In this document: positions 20,008-30,058 of the stretch, one piece after another
How the letters are laid out: every line of letters starts with the position of its first letter
Numbering within the stretch: the stretch's first letter is position 1
Source of the DNA: Corynebacterium urealyticum
GTDB taxonomy: Bacteria > Actinomycetota > Actinomycetes > Mycobacteriales > Mycobacteriaceae
Direction of reading: 5' to 3'
Assembly (NCBI GenBank): GCA_020741275.1
Contig: DYZK01000052.1
Coordinates: 1 to 58,907, forward strand
DNA length: 58,907 nucleotides
The notes under the pieces: model-generated
What the model was told of the DNA's origin: nothing
Seen by the model: the letters and a program-made list of their open reading frames with translations, nothing else
The model's database searches: none
Made by a program: the position numbers and the translations under genes

Positions 20008-21459
20008 CTACTGTTCGCCGCCGCCGAGGATCTCAATGATGCGGTCGAAGTCCTCCTGGCCACCGAACTCCACGACGATACGGCCGCGTTTCTTGCCCAT
20101 CTGGACGCTGACCTTGGTCTCTAGGGTGTCCGCGAAGTCATCAACCCAGCTGTTCACGTAGTCCGGCAGGGGAGCAGGAGTGCGCTGCTTGCGTTCCTGC
20201 TTCTGGCCCTCCCCCCGGTTCATTAGCGTGACCGCCTCCTCCGTGGCGCGGACGCTCAAACCCTCGGCGACGATACGGTCTGCCAGCTGTGCCTGCGCTT
20301 CCTCCCCGCCCTTGAGCGCGAGCAGGGCACGGGCATGCCCGGCACTGAGGACACCGGCGCTCACGCGTCGCTGCACAGCGACGGGCAGCTGGAGCAGGCG
20401 GATCATGTTCGCAATCAGGGAGCGGGAGCGCCCGATGCGCTTGGCCAGCTGCTCCTGGGTGACACCGAACTCCTCCAGCAGCTGTTGATAGGCGGCCGCT
20501 TCCTCAAGCGGGTTCAGCTGCACACGGTGGATGTTCTCCAGCAGCGCGTCGCGCAGCATCGCATCGTCCTGCGTCTCACGGACGATAGCCGGGATCGTCT
20601 CCAGGCCAGCCTTCTTGGACGCGCGAAGGCGGCGCTCACCCATGATGAGTTCATAGGGAGCAGGCGCTCCGCTGACCGGACGCACCACGATCGGCTGCAT
20701 GAGCCCGAATTCCCGGATGGAGTGAACTAGCTCGTTCAGCTGCTCTTCATCGAAGACGGAGCGCGGCTGCTTCGGGTTCGTCGTGATCGCGTCGAGCGGG
20801 AGCTCCTGATAGGTCGCGCCGAAGCTGTCCGCGTTCGAGAGCTCCGGGCCGCCGGCGCCGCCCTGCGGTTCGGTCGAACGCTGGACTTCGGTCGAACCCT
20901 GTGGGGAAGTCGAACCCTTCGCCTCGGAGGAGCCCTCAGCCCCACGAGAACGGGAAGCGCCGGCCTTTGTCGAGGCGCCACCCTTCGAGGCCTTCGAGCC
21001 CGCGGCTCCCTTCGCACCCGAACCGGACGCTCCGCCCGGTGCCGCGGAGGCGGATTTTTGGGTCGGCTCACCGGTCTTCTCGTCCATACTGGAGGGTGGG
21101 CGATTAACGTCACTGTGACGAATATCCTTAGCGCCGGCGCCGGCGCCCGACGCGGAACCACCGCGAGCAGCGTCGCCGGAATCCTGACCCGTGGCACGGC
21201 GGGCAGCTGCACCGCCGGCGCCACCGCCGCCAAGAATGACATCGGCTGCACCATTGCCCAGCCCCGGGCGAGATGGTCCGGTCGGGATCAGGCTCGCGAG
21301 CCCTCGGCCCAGCCCACCGCGGCGGGTGGCCTCCCGGTCGGGGAGGGCCGCCGGCATCGCCGGCTTGCGGGCCGCTCCGCGAGGCGCCTTCGCGCCACCC
21401 TGAGCGCTCGAAGCCTTCTTAGATGCCGAATCCTTCTTAACCACGGTCTTTACCTTCAA
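20008..21459 (-). CDS. parB: chromosome partitioning protein ParB with long low-complexity N-terminal region
   Basis: [63 protein letters not shown]. Confidence 0.95.
   Translation of the reverse strand: MKVKTVVKKDSASKKASSAQGGAKAPRGAARKPAMPAALPDREATRRGGLGRGLASLIPTGPSRPGLGNGAADVILGGGGAGGAAARRATGQDSGDAARGGSASGAGAGAKDIRHSDVNRPPSSMDEKTGEPTQKSASAAPGGASGSGAKGAAGSKASKGGASTKAGASRSRGAEGSSEAKGSTSPQGSTEVQRSTEPQGGAGGPELSNADSFGATYQELPLDAITTNPKQPRSVFDEEQLNELVHSIREFGLMQPIVVRPVSGAPAPYELIMGERRLRASKKAGLETIPAIVRETQDDAMLRDALLENIHRVQLNPLEEAAAYQQLLEEFGVTQEQLAKRIGRSRSLIANMIRLLQLPVAVQRRVSAGVLSAGHARALLALKGGEEAQAQLADRIVAEGLSVRATEEAVTLMNRGEGQKQERKQRTPAPLPDYVNSWVDDFADTLETKVSVQMGKKRGRIVVEFGGQEDFDRIIEILGGGEQ
20869..20922. 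repeat. three imperfect 18-bp tandem units within parB
   Basis: ttcggtcgaacgctggac / ttcggtcgaaccctgtgg / ggaagtcgaacccttcgc. Confidence 0.7.
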
Positions 21460-21509
21460 TCCAAAGTTGTGATGATGGGGGAGGCGGGGTCTGCCCGGAA
21501 GCCGGGCAT

Positions 21510-21525
21510 TGTTTCACGTGAAACA
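21510..21525. promoter_or_regulatory. parS site TGTTTCACGTGAAACA
   Basis: Exact 16-bp palindrome in the parA-parB intergenic region. Confidence 0.97.
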
Positions 21526-21534
21526 TTCGAGGGT

Positions 21535-22467
21535 TTAGATGTTGTGCAGTTCCGGCGCGATGCCGATCGGGGCGGTCGCCTCGCTCGGGAGGTAGTCGCC
21601 GCGCTTAGCGAACTCGACAGCGGCGTCGAAGTAGGCGAGGGCGCCGCGCGAACCGCCGTCGTATTGGAGAACGGTTTGGCCGTAACCCGGCGCCTCGGAC
21701 ACCTTGACGGAACGCGGAATGTGGTTATCCAGAACCACGGAACCAAAGTGGTTTCGCACCTCGTCGGAGACCTGCTCGGATAGCTTCGTGCGCCCGTCAT
21801 ACATGGTCAGCAGCACGGCGCTAATGTGCAGGTTCTTGTTGAGGTTCTCGCGGATCATCGAGATGTTATTCAGCAGCTGGCCCACACCCTCAAGCGCGTA
21901 GTACTCACACTGGATAGGGATGAGCACCTCATCGACCGCGGTCATCGCGTTGATCGTCAGCAGGCCGAGGGAGGGCGGGCAGTCAATAAAGACGAAGTCG
22001 AATCCCTGCTCAGCGAGGAAGTCATCGTTGATCGCATCAACCAAGCGGTACTCGCGCCGGACCATCGAGACGAGCTCGATCTCAGAGCCAGCAAGGTCAA
22101 TGGTTGCTGGGATCGTATAGACGTTCTCATTCACCGGGTTCTGCTGCATCACCTCGGCGGCGCTCATCTCACCGATCAGCAGCTCGTAGCTGGATGGGGT
22201 GCCCATCCGGTGCTCGGCGTCCAACGCGGTAGAAGCATTGCCCTGCGGGTCCAGGTCGATCACGAGGACCTTGAGGCCATGCAGGCCCAGGGCCCAGGCG
22301 AGGTTCACCGTGGAGGTGGTCTTACCCACCCCGCCCTTCTGGTTGGCGATCGTGATCTTCCGGGGCTTCTCCGGCTTCGGAAGTTTCAGGTTGTGGGAGT
22401 TCTGCATCTTGGCAGCCTGGCGCGCAGCCTGCGCGATTGGGGTGTCATCCCACTGCATTGGTGCCAC
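21535..22467 (-). CDS. parA: chromosome partitioning ATPase ParA
   Basis: KITIANQKGGVGKTTSTVNLAWALG deviant Walker A; VLVIDLDPQGNAST. Confidence 0.96.
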   Translation of the reverse strand: MAPMQWDDTPIAQAARQAAKMQNSHNLKLPKPEKPRKITIANQKGGVGKTTSTVNLAWALGLHGLKVLVIDLDPQGNASTALDAEHRMGTPSSYELLIGEMSAAEVMQQNPVNENVYTIPATIDLAGSEIELVSMVRREYRLVDAINDDFLAEQGFDFVFIDCPPSLGLLTINAMTAVDEVLIPIQCEYYALEGVGQLLNNISMIRENLNKNLHISAVLLTMYDGRTKLSEQVSDEVRNHFGSVVLDNHIPRSVKVSEAPGYGQTVLQYDGGSRGALAYFDAAVEFAKRGDYLPSEATAPIGIAPELHNI

Positions 22468-22508
22468 TACCTATCCTCCGTCCGTCGCGATCCTTGCGAT
22501 CGCTGCGA

Positions 22509-22524
22509 TGTTTCACGTGAAACA
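22509..22524. promoter_or_regulatory. parS site TGTTTCACGTGAAACA
   Basis: Exact 16-bp palindrome between parA and rsmG. Confidence 0.97.
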
Positions 22525-22544
22525 ATTTCCTTGAAGCGCTGGTT

Positions 22545-23339
22545 TTAACGCGCCTTTTCCACAATGACGGCGAAGGTGGATTCCTCCAGCACGCCCTTGC
22601 CCAGCTCAACTACGGAGCGTTTCCCTCCGCCAACCTTATCAATCTGGGCCTTATCCCGCTCCAGCTCTTCAGTCACGGAGCTGCCCTTCAGAGCACGCAT
22701 CTGCCCACCCACACGGGCGAGGGGGAGGGACCACTGGCAAAGACGTCCCAGCGGTGCGACGGCGCGGGAGGTGACGACGTCCGCGCCCGCGAGCCTCCGG
22801 ACGATTGCCTTTTCTTCCGCGCGTCCACGGTGGACCTCGACGTTGTCCAGGCCCAGGTCCTCGACAACCTCCTCGAGGAACTTGGTGCGGCGCAGGAGCG
22901 GCTCCAGCAGCTGAACCTTCACATTCGGTCGCGCGATAGCCAGGGGGATACCCGGCAGGCCCGCACCGGAGCCGACGTCGATGACTCGTTCGCCGTCCTC
23001 GATGATCTCCTCGAGCACCGCGGAGTTCATGATGTGGCGATCCCAGATGCGCGGCACTTCGCGAGGGCCGATGAGCCCACGCTGGATCCCCGCACTCTCG
23101 AGCCACTGGGCGTAACGCTCGGCTAGTGGAGCGCGGTCGCCAAAGACCTCAGCCAGGTTCTGTGGGCGCAGCCCATCGACCTGCAGCTCGCCCCCGTGGT
23201 TATCCGGCGTCAGGGACGTGATCTGCTGCTCGCGGGCAGAGCCACCGGCAGTCGCGGCACCCTTGTCGGAATCCGCAGCAGCCGGGTTGGGGGACTGATT
23301 TTTCGAAGCGTCAGAATCACGATGTTTCACGTGAAACAT
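22545..23339 (-). CDS. rsmG: 16S rRNA (guanine-N7) methyltransferase RsmG (GidB)
   Basis: ERVIDVGSGAGLPGIPLAIARPNVKVQLLEPLLRRTKFLEEV; the ATG at 3339 of the 23-kb region (23339) would make parS encode MFHVKH; a downstream start is also possible. Confidence 0.9.
   Translation of the reverse strand: MFHVKHRDSDASKNQSPNPAAADSDKGAATAGGSAREQQITSLTPDNHGGELQVDGLRPQNLAEVFGDRAPLAERYAQWLESAGIQRGLIGPREVPRIWDRHIMNSAVLEEIIEDGERVIDVGSGAGLPGIPLAIARPNVKVQLLEPLLRRTKFLEEVVEDLGLDNVEVHRGRAEEKAIVRRLAGADVVTSRAVAPLGRLCQWSLPLARVGGQMRALKGSSVTEELERDKAQIDKVGGGKRSVVELGKGVLEESTFAVIVEKAR
23323..23338. promoter_or_regulatory. parS site TGTTTCACGTGAAACA overlapping the putative rsmG 5' end
   Basis: Exact 16-bp palindrome. 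Confidence 0.97.
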
Positions 23340-23585
23340 TCTAGTGGCTTTCCACGACAACCCAACTTTCTCCCAGAACGGGTGGAAAGGCGGACGTGAG
23401 GACGTCCCAAAGGAAAGCGGGGAGAAAAGGGAGCGGGCCGGTGGCAAAACGACACAGGTATACAGGCGGACCAGGCAACGAAGGAAAGGAACCCGACCGG
23501 AAATGGAAGAACCGGCAGCAAAAGCCTCCGGGACGGACAACCGGATGATCACACGGCGCGGAAACACGGGGGCGTCGACGTTCTT

Positions 23586-23628
23586 AAAAAACAAAGAAAA
23601 AGCGCCACACGGCGAACCGTGCAGCGCT
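23586..23628 (-). terminator. intrinsic terminator of the rpmH-rnpA-yidD-yidC operon
   Basis: Minus strand AGCGCTGCACGGTTCGCCGTGTGGCGCTTTTTCTTTG: long stem, TTCG loop, T-tract, just after the yidC stop. Confidence 0.85.
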
Positions 23629-23644
23629 GGGCGGAGAACCGAAA

Positions 23645-24619
23645 CTACTTCTTCCGCTTCTTATTATTCTGCGGCTTCGCACCTGGCTTCGGAGCGGAGG
23701 TGCGGCGAGCCTCGAGCTTCGCCTGGCGCTCCTCCTCCTCTTCCTTATCCATGATGCCGAACAGGACGCGCTGCTGGACGAAGGTCCACAGACCGTTAGT
23801 GAACATGTACAGGGCCAGACCAACCTGCCAGAGGAAACCACCGGCGAGGATGATCAGCGGCATGAACCACAGCATGATGCGCTGCATCATGTCCATCTGC
23901 ATCTGCATCTGCTGAGCCTTCAGATCATCAGCAGCTGGCTTCGGGTTATTCACCTGGCGCTTCTTATTGCGGTTCAGGGAGAGACGAGCGGTGAAGTGCA
24001 TGATCACCGCCGCACCGAGCATCAGCGGCAGGACCACGGCGACGATGTTCATCTTCGTGAAGTCCGGGGCAATGCCCGCCGGAGAGAACGCGCCGTAACC
24101 GGAGGGGTCCATGGAGATATAGGAGGACAGCGGTGCGCCAAACAGGCGGGCGTCGAGGAAGGACTGCACCTCATCCACGCCGAAGACGTAGTTCGGGGTG
24201 TTACGGGTCTCCTCGATGCTCATGCCGAGCTGGCCAGTGCCCTGGCCGGTGCGGTTGAAGGAACGCAGCACGTGGAACAGGCCAATGAAGATCGGCATCT
24301 GAATCAGCATCGGAAGGCAGGCCGCCATCGGACGGACGCCCATCTCCTGCTGAGCCTTGCGCACCTCAACCATCAGCTTCTGCTGATCATTGGCGTACTT
24401 GCGCTGGAGTTCCTTCATCTTCGGCTGGAACTCCTGCATCTTTCGCGAGGAGCGGAGCTGGTTAGCGGTGGGCTTGACCAGCAAAATACGGATGGTCACC
24501 ACGAGGAAGACGATGGAAAGCGCCCACGTGGTACCCGCGGCCGGGTCGAGCACATAGCTGAACACTTTGTGCCAGAACCACAGGACCGCTGAAATCGGGT
24601 AATAAATAAAATTCAGCAC
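23645..24619 (-). CDS. yidC: membrane protein insertase YidC
   Basis: MLNFIYYPISAVLWFWHKVFSYVLDPAAGTTWALSIVFLVVTIRILLVKP; synteny. Confidence 0.95.
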   Translation of the reverse strand: MLNFIYYPISAVLWFWHKVFSYVLDPAAGTTWALSIVFLVVTIRILLVKPTANQLRSSRKMQEFQPKMKELQRKYANDQQKLMVEVRKAQQEMGVRPMAACLPMLIQMPIFIGLFHVLRSFNRTGQGTGQLGMSIEETRNTPNYVFGVDEVQSFLDARLFGAPLSSYISMDPSGYGAFSPAGIAPDFTKMNIVAVVLPLMLGAAVIMHFTARLSLNRNKKRQVNNPKPAADDLKAQQMQMQMDMMQRIMLWFMPLIILAGGFLWQVGLALYMFTNGLWTFVQQRVLFGIMDKEEEEERQAKLEARRTSAPKPGAKPQNNKKRKK

Positions 24620-24634
24620 GTCTGGAGGGATCCT

Positions 24635-24904
24635 CTACTTTTCGGACGTCTCAAAATCTTGCGGAGTCTCTTCAGGCTTGGGCTTAGCCCTGCGCTTGCG
24701 GGGCGGAACGGGGTCCCACCCGCCCGGATGCCAAGGGGCACAGCGCAACAGCCGACCTATTGACAGTAACAGCCCCTTGAACAGACCATGCCTTTCCAAC
24801 GCCGTGAGCGCGTAATTACTGCAGGTCGGCTCGAAGCGGCATGATGGTCCCATTTTAAGGGGCGAAAGGAGTTCCTGATAGGCCAGCACTGCCCGGCGAG
24901 CCAT
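24635..24904 (-). CDS. yidD: membrane protein insertion efficiency factor YidD
   Basis: [67 protein letters not shown]; a longer start at 25003 is also possible. Confidence 0.88.
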   Translation of the reverse strand: MARRAVLAYQELLSPLKMGPSCRFEPTCSNYALTALERHGLFKGLLLSIGRLLRCAPWHPGGWDPVPPRKRRAKPKPEETPQDFETSEK

Positions 24905-24968
24905 TGCGGCACGTCCCGTCACACGTCTGCTGGTGGTGCGGGGCTTGGCGCCAGGCTGAGAACTGTGC

Positions 24969-25352
24969 TCAGCGGAGGATCCGGGAGAGGCAGCGTCGCA
25001 CATCGGCCTCCAACTCCTTACTGCTAGCCTTCGCGCTGCCGGGAAGGGCGCGCACCACCACGAAGCTGGTCTCCTGAAGCTGTGGGGACGCCGCAGTGGC
25101 GTCGTCGTCGATGATGGTAGCCAGGACGGCGCGCAACCTGCGGGAGACAGCATGGCGGACCACGGCGTTGCCGACCGCCTTGGAGACGATGAGGCCCGCG
25201 CGAGGTCCGCCGGTCAGCTCCAACGGGGCGTCGAAGCCGGGTTCAGGGGTCCAGAGGTGGACGACGACGGTGCGGCTGCCCTTACGCGCACCTTTCTTCA
25301 CCACGGCGCTAAACAGCGCTGAGGAGCGGAGACGGTGTTCCGGTGCCAGCAT
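24969..25352 (-). CDS. rnpA: ribonuclease P protein component
   Basis: [34 protein letters not shown]...[23 protein letters not shown]. Confidence 0.93.
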   Translation of the reverse strand: MLAPEHRLRSSALFSAVVKKGARKGSRTVVVHLWTPEPGFDAPLELTGGPRAGLIVSKAVGNAVVRHAVSRRLRAVLATIIDDDATAASPQLQETSFVVVRALPGSAKASSKELEADVRRCLSRILR

Positions 25353-25510
25353 GGGCTGCTCCTTGGTGATTCGGTAGGTGTGCGCGGGGCGTCAGGCAGA
25401 TCGCCCCGCATAAGGGTGAAATTACAGCAAAAACGGCGCCCACCGAGTGGCAGGCGCCGGAGCTTCCCACGTGGTGGGAGAGTGTGCGGCCAAGCTGGCC
25501 GCCCGCTCAA

Positions 25511-25648
25511 TTAAGCGGTCAGGGACTTGCGGCCCTTACGACGACGTGCGGACACGATCGCACGACCTGCGCGCGTGCGCATGCGGGTGCGGAAGCCGTG
25601 CACGCGTGCGCGACGACGGTTATTAGGCTGGTAAGTACGCTTCGACAC
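25511..25648 (-). CDS. rpmH: 50S ribosomal protein L34
   Basis: Translated manually from GTG at 25648: (V/M)[44 protein letters not shown]; absent from the ORF track because it is short. Confidence 0.97.
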   Translation of the reverse strand: MSKRTYQPNNRRRARVHGFRTRMRTRAGRAIVSARRRKGRKSLTA

Positions 25649-26029
25649 GGTACTTCACTCCTTAAAACTACGCGCGGACGCGAAGCGTTGAAGCGCCGTG
25701 ATCGAGCGATGACAAGGTGTGTTCCCTGCCACTGCGCCCGTGCGGTGCGCTGTACGCCACGCTGTCCACGCCGGTGGACTTGTGGTTGCCAGAGCTCCGG
25801 CGCCACTTGTGGAATGTGGGCGACGCAAAGCATCCGGCCAAAACGGCATCCGATACAAGGTCGGCTGTTGCCATAGACCGTTTAAGAATACTCAGCGGGG
25901 GAGCCGAAAACCAAATCTTCGCAGGATGACAGGCGTGTCATTTAAATCGCGGTTCGTGGAAAAGTCCGCACAATCCTGCGTTTTTGTGGATGGATCATCA
26001 CTCACAGTGGAATGTCAATCCACACAGCT

Positions 26030-26038
26030 TGTGGATAA
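26030..26038. promoter_or_regulatory. DnaA box (TGTGGATAA) upstream of dnaA
   Basis: Exact consensus match. Confidence 0.85.
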
Positions 26039-26163
26039 CTTCTCCACCCCCGAAGGCTAAAGCGCTGGTTTAGGGTTCGTTTTCGCAGGTCAAGGCCATT
26101 TTCGTGGAAAATTAGAAGTTGTCCACAGGAGCGGGGTAAATTGGGGACAACTCAATGGACAAG

Positions 26164-26172
26164 TTATCCACA
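26164..26172. promoter_or_regulatory. DnaA box (TTATCCACA) in the dnaA promoter region
   Basis: Exact consensus match. Confidence 0.85.
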
Positions 26173-26315
26173 GGTGTGGACAGCTCTGTGGAAGCCCAGA
26201 ACACACGCCAAATCCGGCTGTGGGCAAAAATGTGAGTTCAGTGTGAACTCACGTGTAAATTGAAATGTCCTTAACAGTTACCCCCGACCCCGGAAGAGAA
26301 GAAAAAGGCTCGCGC

Positions 26316-27968
26316 ATGACTCACGCCCCAGATCCCGCGGATCCCACAAAATTCGCCACCATCTGGCACGGCCTCGTCGACGCGTGGATCGAGGGCGACG
26401 GCACCCAGTTCCCGCCGCTTTCCGCCTCCTCCCGCAGCGTGCTCCGGCAGATCCAGCCCGTCCTCTTCATCAACGGGATCGCCGTGATGACCACGCCAAA
26501 TGAATGGTCCAAGGGGGTCGTGGAGGGCGCACTCGCCGAGCCGATCGAACGGGTTCTCGGGGACATCCTGCAATCCCCAGTCACCCTCAGCCTCTCCATC
26601 CGGGAAGCCGAGCCGGAGGGCACAGCCCAGCCGGCCACCACCACCGTGCCGGGCGCAGCCGAACGGCAGGCCCCGCCCGCCCGCTCCGCGGCCCACACGC
26701 CAGCACCTTCCACTCCGGCAACTCCCGCGTCAGCAGCAGAGCCCCCAGCACATACCCAGCCCGCTGCCCCCGCCGAATCCCCAGAACAGGATGAGCACAC
26801 CCGCATCCTCGCCGCCGAGCGCCTGGCCCAGCAACATCAGAGCTCCCAGCAGCCAGAATCCCACAACGAGGCATTCGCGCCGGCCGAGGCGTCGTCGTCC
26901 ACAACCGCGGACACGGACATGGGCGACCGGGACTCGGACACCCTGCTGAACAAGAAGTACACCTTCGAAAGCTTCGTCATCGGCGGCTCCAACCAGTTCG
27001 CGCACGCCGCCTGTCGCGCCGTCGCCGAAGCCCCAGCTCGCGCCTATAATCCGCTGTTCATTTGGGGCGAATCGGGCCTCGGCAAAACCCACCTGCTGCA
27101 CGCCATCGGCCACTATGCCAAGGAGCTGCAGCCCGATATGCGCGTGCGCTACGTCTCCAGTGAAGAGCTGACCAACGACTTCATTAACTCCATCGCCAAC
27201 GACCGCCGCGAGGAGTTCAAGCGCGAATACCGCAATCTCGACATGCTGATCGTGGACGATATCCAGTTCCTGCAGGGCAAGGAATCCACGCAGGAGGAGT
27301 TCTTCCACACCTTCAACGCACTGCACCAGGCGAATAAGCAGATCGTGCTCTCCTCCGACCGTCCGCCGCGCCAGCTAACCACGCTCGAGGACCGCCTGCG
27401 CACGCGTTTTGAGGGCGGGTTGATTACGGATGTCCAAACCCCCGACCTGGAAACCCGCATGGCGATTCTGTCCCGCAAGGCGGCCGCCGAGGGCACGACG
27501 CTGCCGGAGGACGTGCTCGAGCTGATCGCGAGCCGGTACGAAACCTCCATCCGCGAGCTGGAGGGCGCGCTGATCCGCGTGACGGCATATTGCTCCCTGG
27601 GTAAGGAGCCGATTACGAAGCAGGCGGCGGAGATCGCGCTGCGGGACATCATGCCGGTCGACGATGTGCAGATGACCCCGCAGGTCATCATCGATGTGGT
27701 TTCCTCTTACTTCGACCTGACCGTCGATGAGCTGGTGGGGAAGGGTCGCACGAAGCGCTTTGTGCAGGCGCGTCAGATCGCGATGTATCTGTGCCGTGAG
27801 CTGACGGATCTTTCGCTGCCGAAGCTGGGGCAGGCCTTTGGCGGTCGCGACCACACGACGGTGATGCACGCGGAGCGCCGGATTCGGGAGCAGTTGACTG
27901 AGGATCGCGTCACCTTTAACGAGGTCCAGGAGCTGACGCAGCGCGCGAAGGCTGCGGCGCGGGGTTAG
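26316..27968 (+). CDS. dnaA: chromosomal replication initiator DnaA
   Basis: KYTFESFVIGGSNQFAHAACRAVAEAPARAYNPLFIWGESGLGKTHLLHAIGHYA; GGRDHTTVMHAERRI domain IV. Confidence 0.98.
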   Translation: MTHAPDPADPTKFATIWHGLVDAWIEGDGTQFPPLSASSRSVLRQIQPVLFINGIAVMTTPNEWSKGVVEGALAEPIERVLGDILQSPVTLSLSIREAEPEGTAQPATTTVPGAAERQAPPARSAAHTPAPSTPATPASAAEPPAHTQPAAPAESPEQDEHTRILAAERLAQQHQSSQQPESHNEAFAPAEASSSTTADTDMGDRDSDTLLNKKYTFESFVIGGSNQFAHAACRAVAEAPARAYNPLFIWGESGLGKTHLLHAIGHYAKELQPDMRVRYVSSEELTNDFINSIANDRREEFKREYRNLDMLIVDDIQFLQGKESTQEEFFHTFNALHQANKQIVLSSDRPPRQLTTLEDRLRTRFEGGLITDVQTPDLETRMAILSRKAAAEGTTLPEDVLELIASRYETSIRELEGALIRVTAYCSLGKEPITKQAAEIALRDIMPVDDVQMTPQVIIDVVSSYFDLTVDELVGKGRTKRFVQARQIAMYLCRELTDLSLPKLGQAFGGRDHTTVMHAERRIREQLTEDRVTFNEVQELTQRAKAAARG

Positions 27969-27990
27969 TCCTTCTTTTCATGGCGTCCGG

Positions 27991-28124
27991 GGGACGTCCA
28001 CGCATTCATTGGGGTTACCACCGCTTAACACTGTTCAGATCGAGCAGCACAAGGGACGTCCACGCGTTCGTTGGGGTTACTGGAGCGATTCTTGAGGCGG
28101 GGGCCTTGAGTTAAGGACGTCCGC
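27991..28124. repeat. GGACGTCC-containing direct repeats with 61-62-bp spacing
   Basis: gggacgtccacgcattcattggggttac (27991-28018), gggacgtccacgcgttcgttggggttac (28053-28080), and ggacgtccgcgc at 28115. Confidence 0.8.
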
Positions 28125-28252
28125 GCACGGCGGGGGAGCCGGGTTTCTTGGAATTTCGGAGCTTTCACACCGGATTGTGCTTGGGGTGGAAACGCAAATT
28201 TTTGGGGGTAACGCTGAGAGCTCGGGGGATCGTCGTCCACAGTTGTGCACAG

Positions 28253-28595
28253 TTATCCACAGTGTTCGGTGGATAACTCACCCGGAATGTGGATAAAAAT
28301 AGGTCTTTGACCATGATTTTCCGGAGTTATCCACATGTCCACAGGGTTTTCCACAAGCGTAATTACAAGTTTGTGGTTTCGGGTGGGTCTAGTTGTGGTT
28401 CAAGGTTGAACCTCATGACCTGGGGTTTCTGTGGATAACTGCCGCAATCTTGGGAAATCGCAGGTGGATGGCCTGTGGATAAGTCGCGAATGACAAAAGT
28501 TATCCACAATTGGGCACAGTTATCCACAGAGCTGTCCACCCGAACCCCACACCCCGTTTCGGCCCCCGGCATGCATAAATGACATGTTTTCCACA
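28253..28595. other. oriC: origin of replication oriC: DnaA-box cluster between dnaA and dnaN
   Basis: Perfect TTATCCACA/TGTGGATAA at 28253, 28288, 28327, 28430, 28474, 28500 and 28520, plus 1-mismatch boxes at 28268, 28347 and 28587. Confidence 0.93.
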
Positions 28596-28840
28596 GTTTT
28601 CACACCCCCTACTAACACTGCTGAACTTCCCAATTGGCAAAGAGAGAAGAAATTGGTGGTGTGCATAGTCCCGGTTTGCCCGGCGTTGCCGTGCGAAGCC
28701 TCGAGGAGGAGCGAATAACAAGAAGCCCCAACTTTCTTCGGCCATGTCCGGTGCGTCGGCTAGTCTTGGGACTCGAAGAAAAAGACAAAGTTTTGAATCA
28801 CGTTCAAGGCGATGAACGTTCACCGGAGGGACAGCTCAGC

Positions 28841-30025
28841 ATGGAGCAAGAAAATGTGAGTTTCTCGGTTGCGAAGGATGATTTCGCATCGGCACTGGCA
28901 TGGGTCGCCCGTGCGCTGCCCACGAAGCCAACCCAGCCAATTCTGCGTGGTGTGATGATCCTCGCGGATGACGATGGCCTGGAGCTCTCGGGCTTCGACC
29001 GGGAAGTCTCCACCCGCGTGCGCGTGAATGCCAATGTTGACGAGCCAGGCCGCATCCTCGTGGCCGGTAAATTGGCATCCGACATCGTCGGGGCACTTCC
29101 GGGCAAGGAAATCACCATGGAGTACTCCGGCTCCACGGTCCTGGTCCGCAGCAGCAGCTCTCGCTTCGAACTTCCTGCGATGACCATCGAGGATTACCCG
29201 GTACTGCCGGATATGCCCTCTGTCACCGGCACCATCGACCCCAACCTCTTCACCGAGGCCATCAGCCAGGTAGCCATCGCCGCGGGTAAGGACGACACCC
29301 TCCCGATGCTCACCGGTATCCGCATGGAGATCGAGGGCGAAAATGTGGTTCTCGCAGCAACCGACCGCTTCCGCCTGGCTGTTCGTAGCTTCCAGTGGAA
29401 CCCCGCGGCCGCCGACGCGAAGGCTGAACTGCTGATCCCGGCCCGCACGCTGGCGGACACCGCCCGCACCCTGGATCACAGCCTCAACGACCCGATCGAG
29501 ATCGCGATCGGTTCGGGGGAGGACATCGGCGCGGACGGCCTGCTCGGCATCGTCACCGACGCCCGCCGCACCACCACTCGACTGCTGGATGCGGACTTCC
29601 CGAAGTTCCGTCCGCTGCTGCCGGCCCGCCACAACGCGATGGCCTCCGTGGAAATCGCCCCGCTGCAGGATGCGATCCGCCGTGTGTCGCTGGTCGCGGA
29701 GCGTAATTCCCAGATCCGGATGCACTTCGAGGAGTCCACGCTGACGCTGTCCGCAGGCGGCTCCGATGTCGGTCAGGCCGAGGAAGTCCTGAACTGCGCT
29801 TTCCACGGCGAGCCGCTGACCATCGCCTTCAACCCGGCGTACCTCAAGGACGGCCTGAGCGCGATCCACACCGAGCGCGTGGTCTTCGGATTCACCCAGC
29901 CCTCCCGCCCCGCGATCCTCATTCCCGCCCCGGCCGAGCTGCCGGAGGCCGAGGAGGACGGCACCTTCCCGGACCCGGAGACCAACTTCAAGTACCTGCT
30001 CATGCCGGTGCGCCTGCCGGGCTAA
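28841..30025 (+). CDS. dnaN: DNA polymerase III beta sliding clamp
   Basis: MEQENVSFSVAKDDFASALAWVARALPTKPTQPILRGVMI... ; synteny. Confidence 0.97.
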   Translation: MEQENVSFSVAKDDFASALAWVARALPTKPTQPILRGVMILADDDGLELSGFDREVSTRVRVNANVDEPGRILVAGKLASDIVGALPGKEITMEYSGSTVLVRSSSSRFELPAMTIEDYPVLPDMPSVTGTIDPNLFTEAISQVAIAAGKDDTLPMLTGIRMEIEGENVVLAATDRFRLAVRSFQWNPAAADAKAELLIPARTLADTARTLDHSLNDPIEIAIGSGEDIGADGLLGIVTDARRTTTRLLDADFPKFRPLLPARHNAMASVEIAPLQDAIRRVSLVAERNSQIRMHFEESTLTLSAGGSDVGQAEEVLNCAFHGEPLTIAFNPAYLKDGLSAIHTERVVFGFTQPSRPAILIPAPAELPEAEEDGTFPDPETNFKYLLMPVRLPG

Positions 30026-30058
30026 AGCCCGCGCGAACCCTCGGCATAGAGTGGAAAC

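Noticed and set aside
23344-23754. 136-aa ORF in the rsmG-yidC gap as a candidate Jag replacement
   Set aside because: No R3H/KH features, overlaps the yidC terminator and yidC itself, and has a composition of non-coding sequence.
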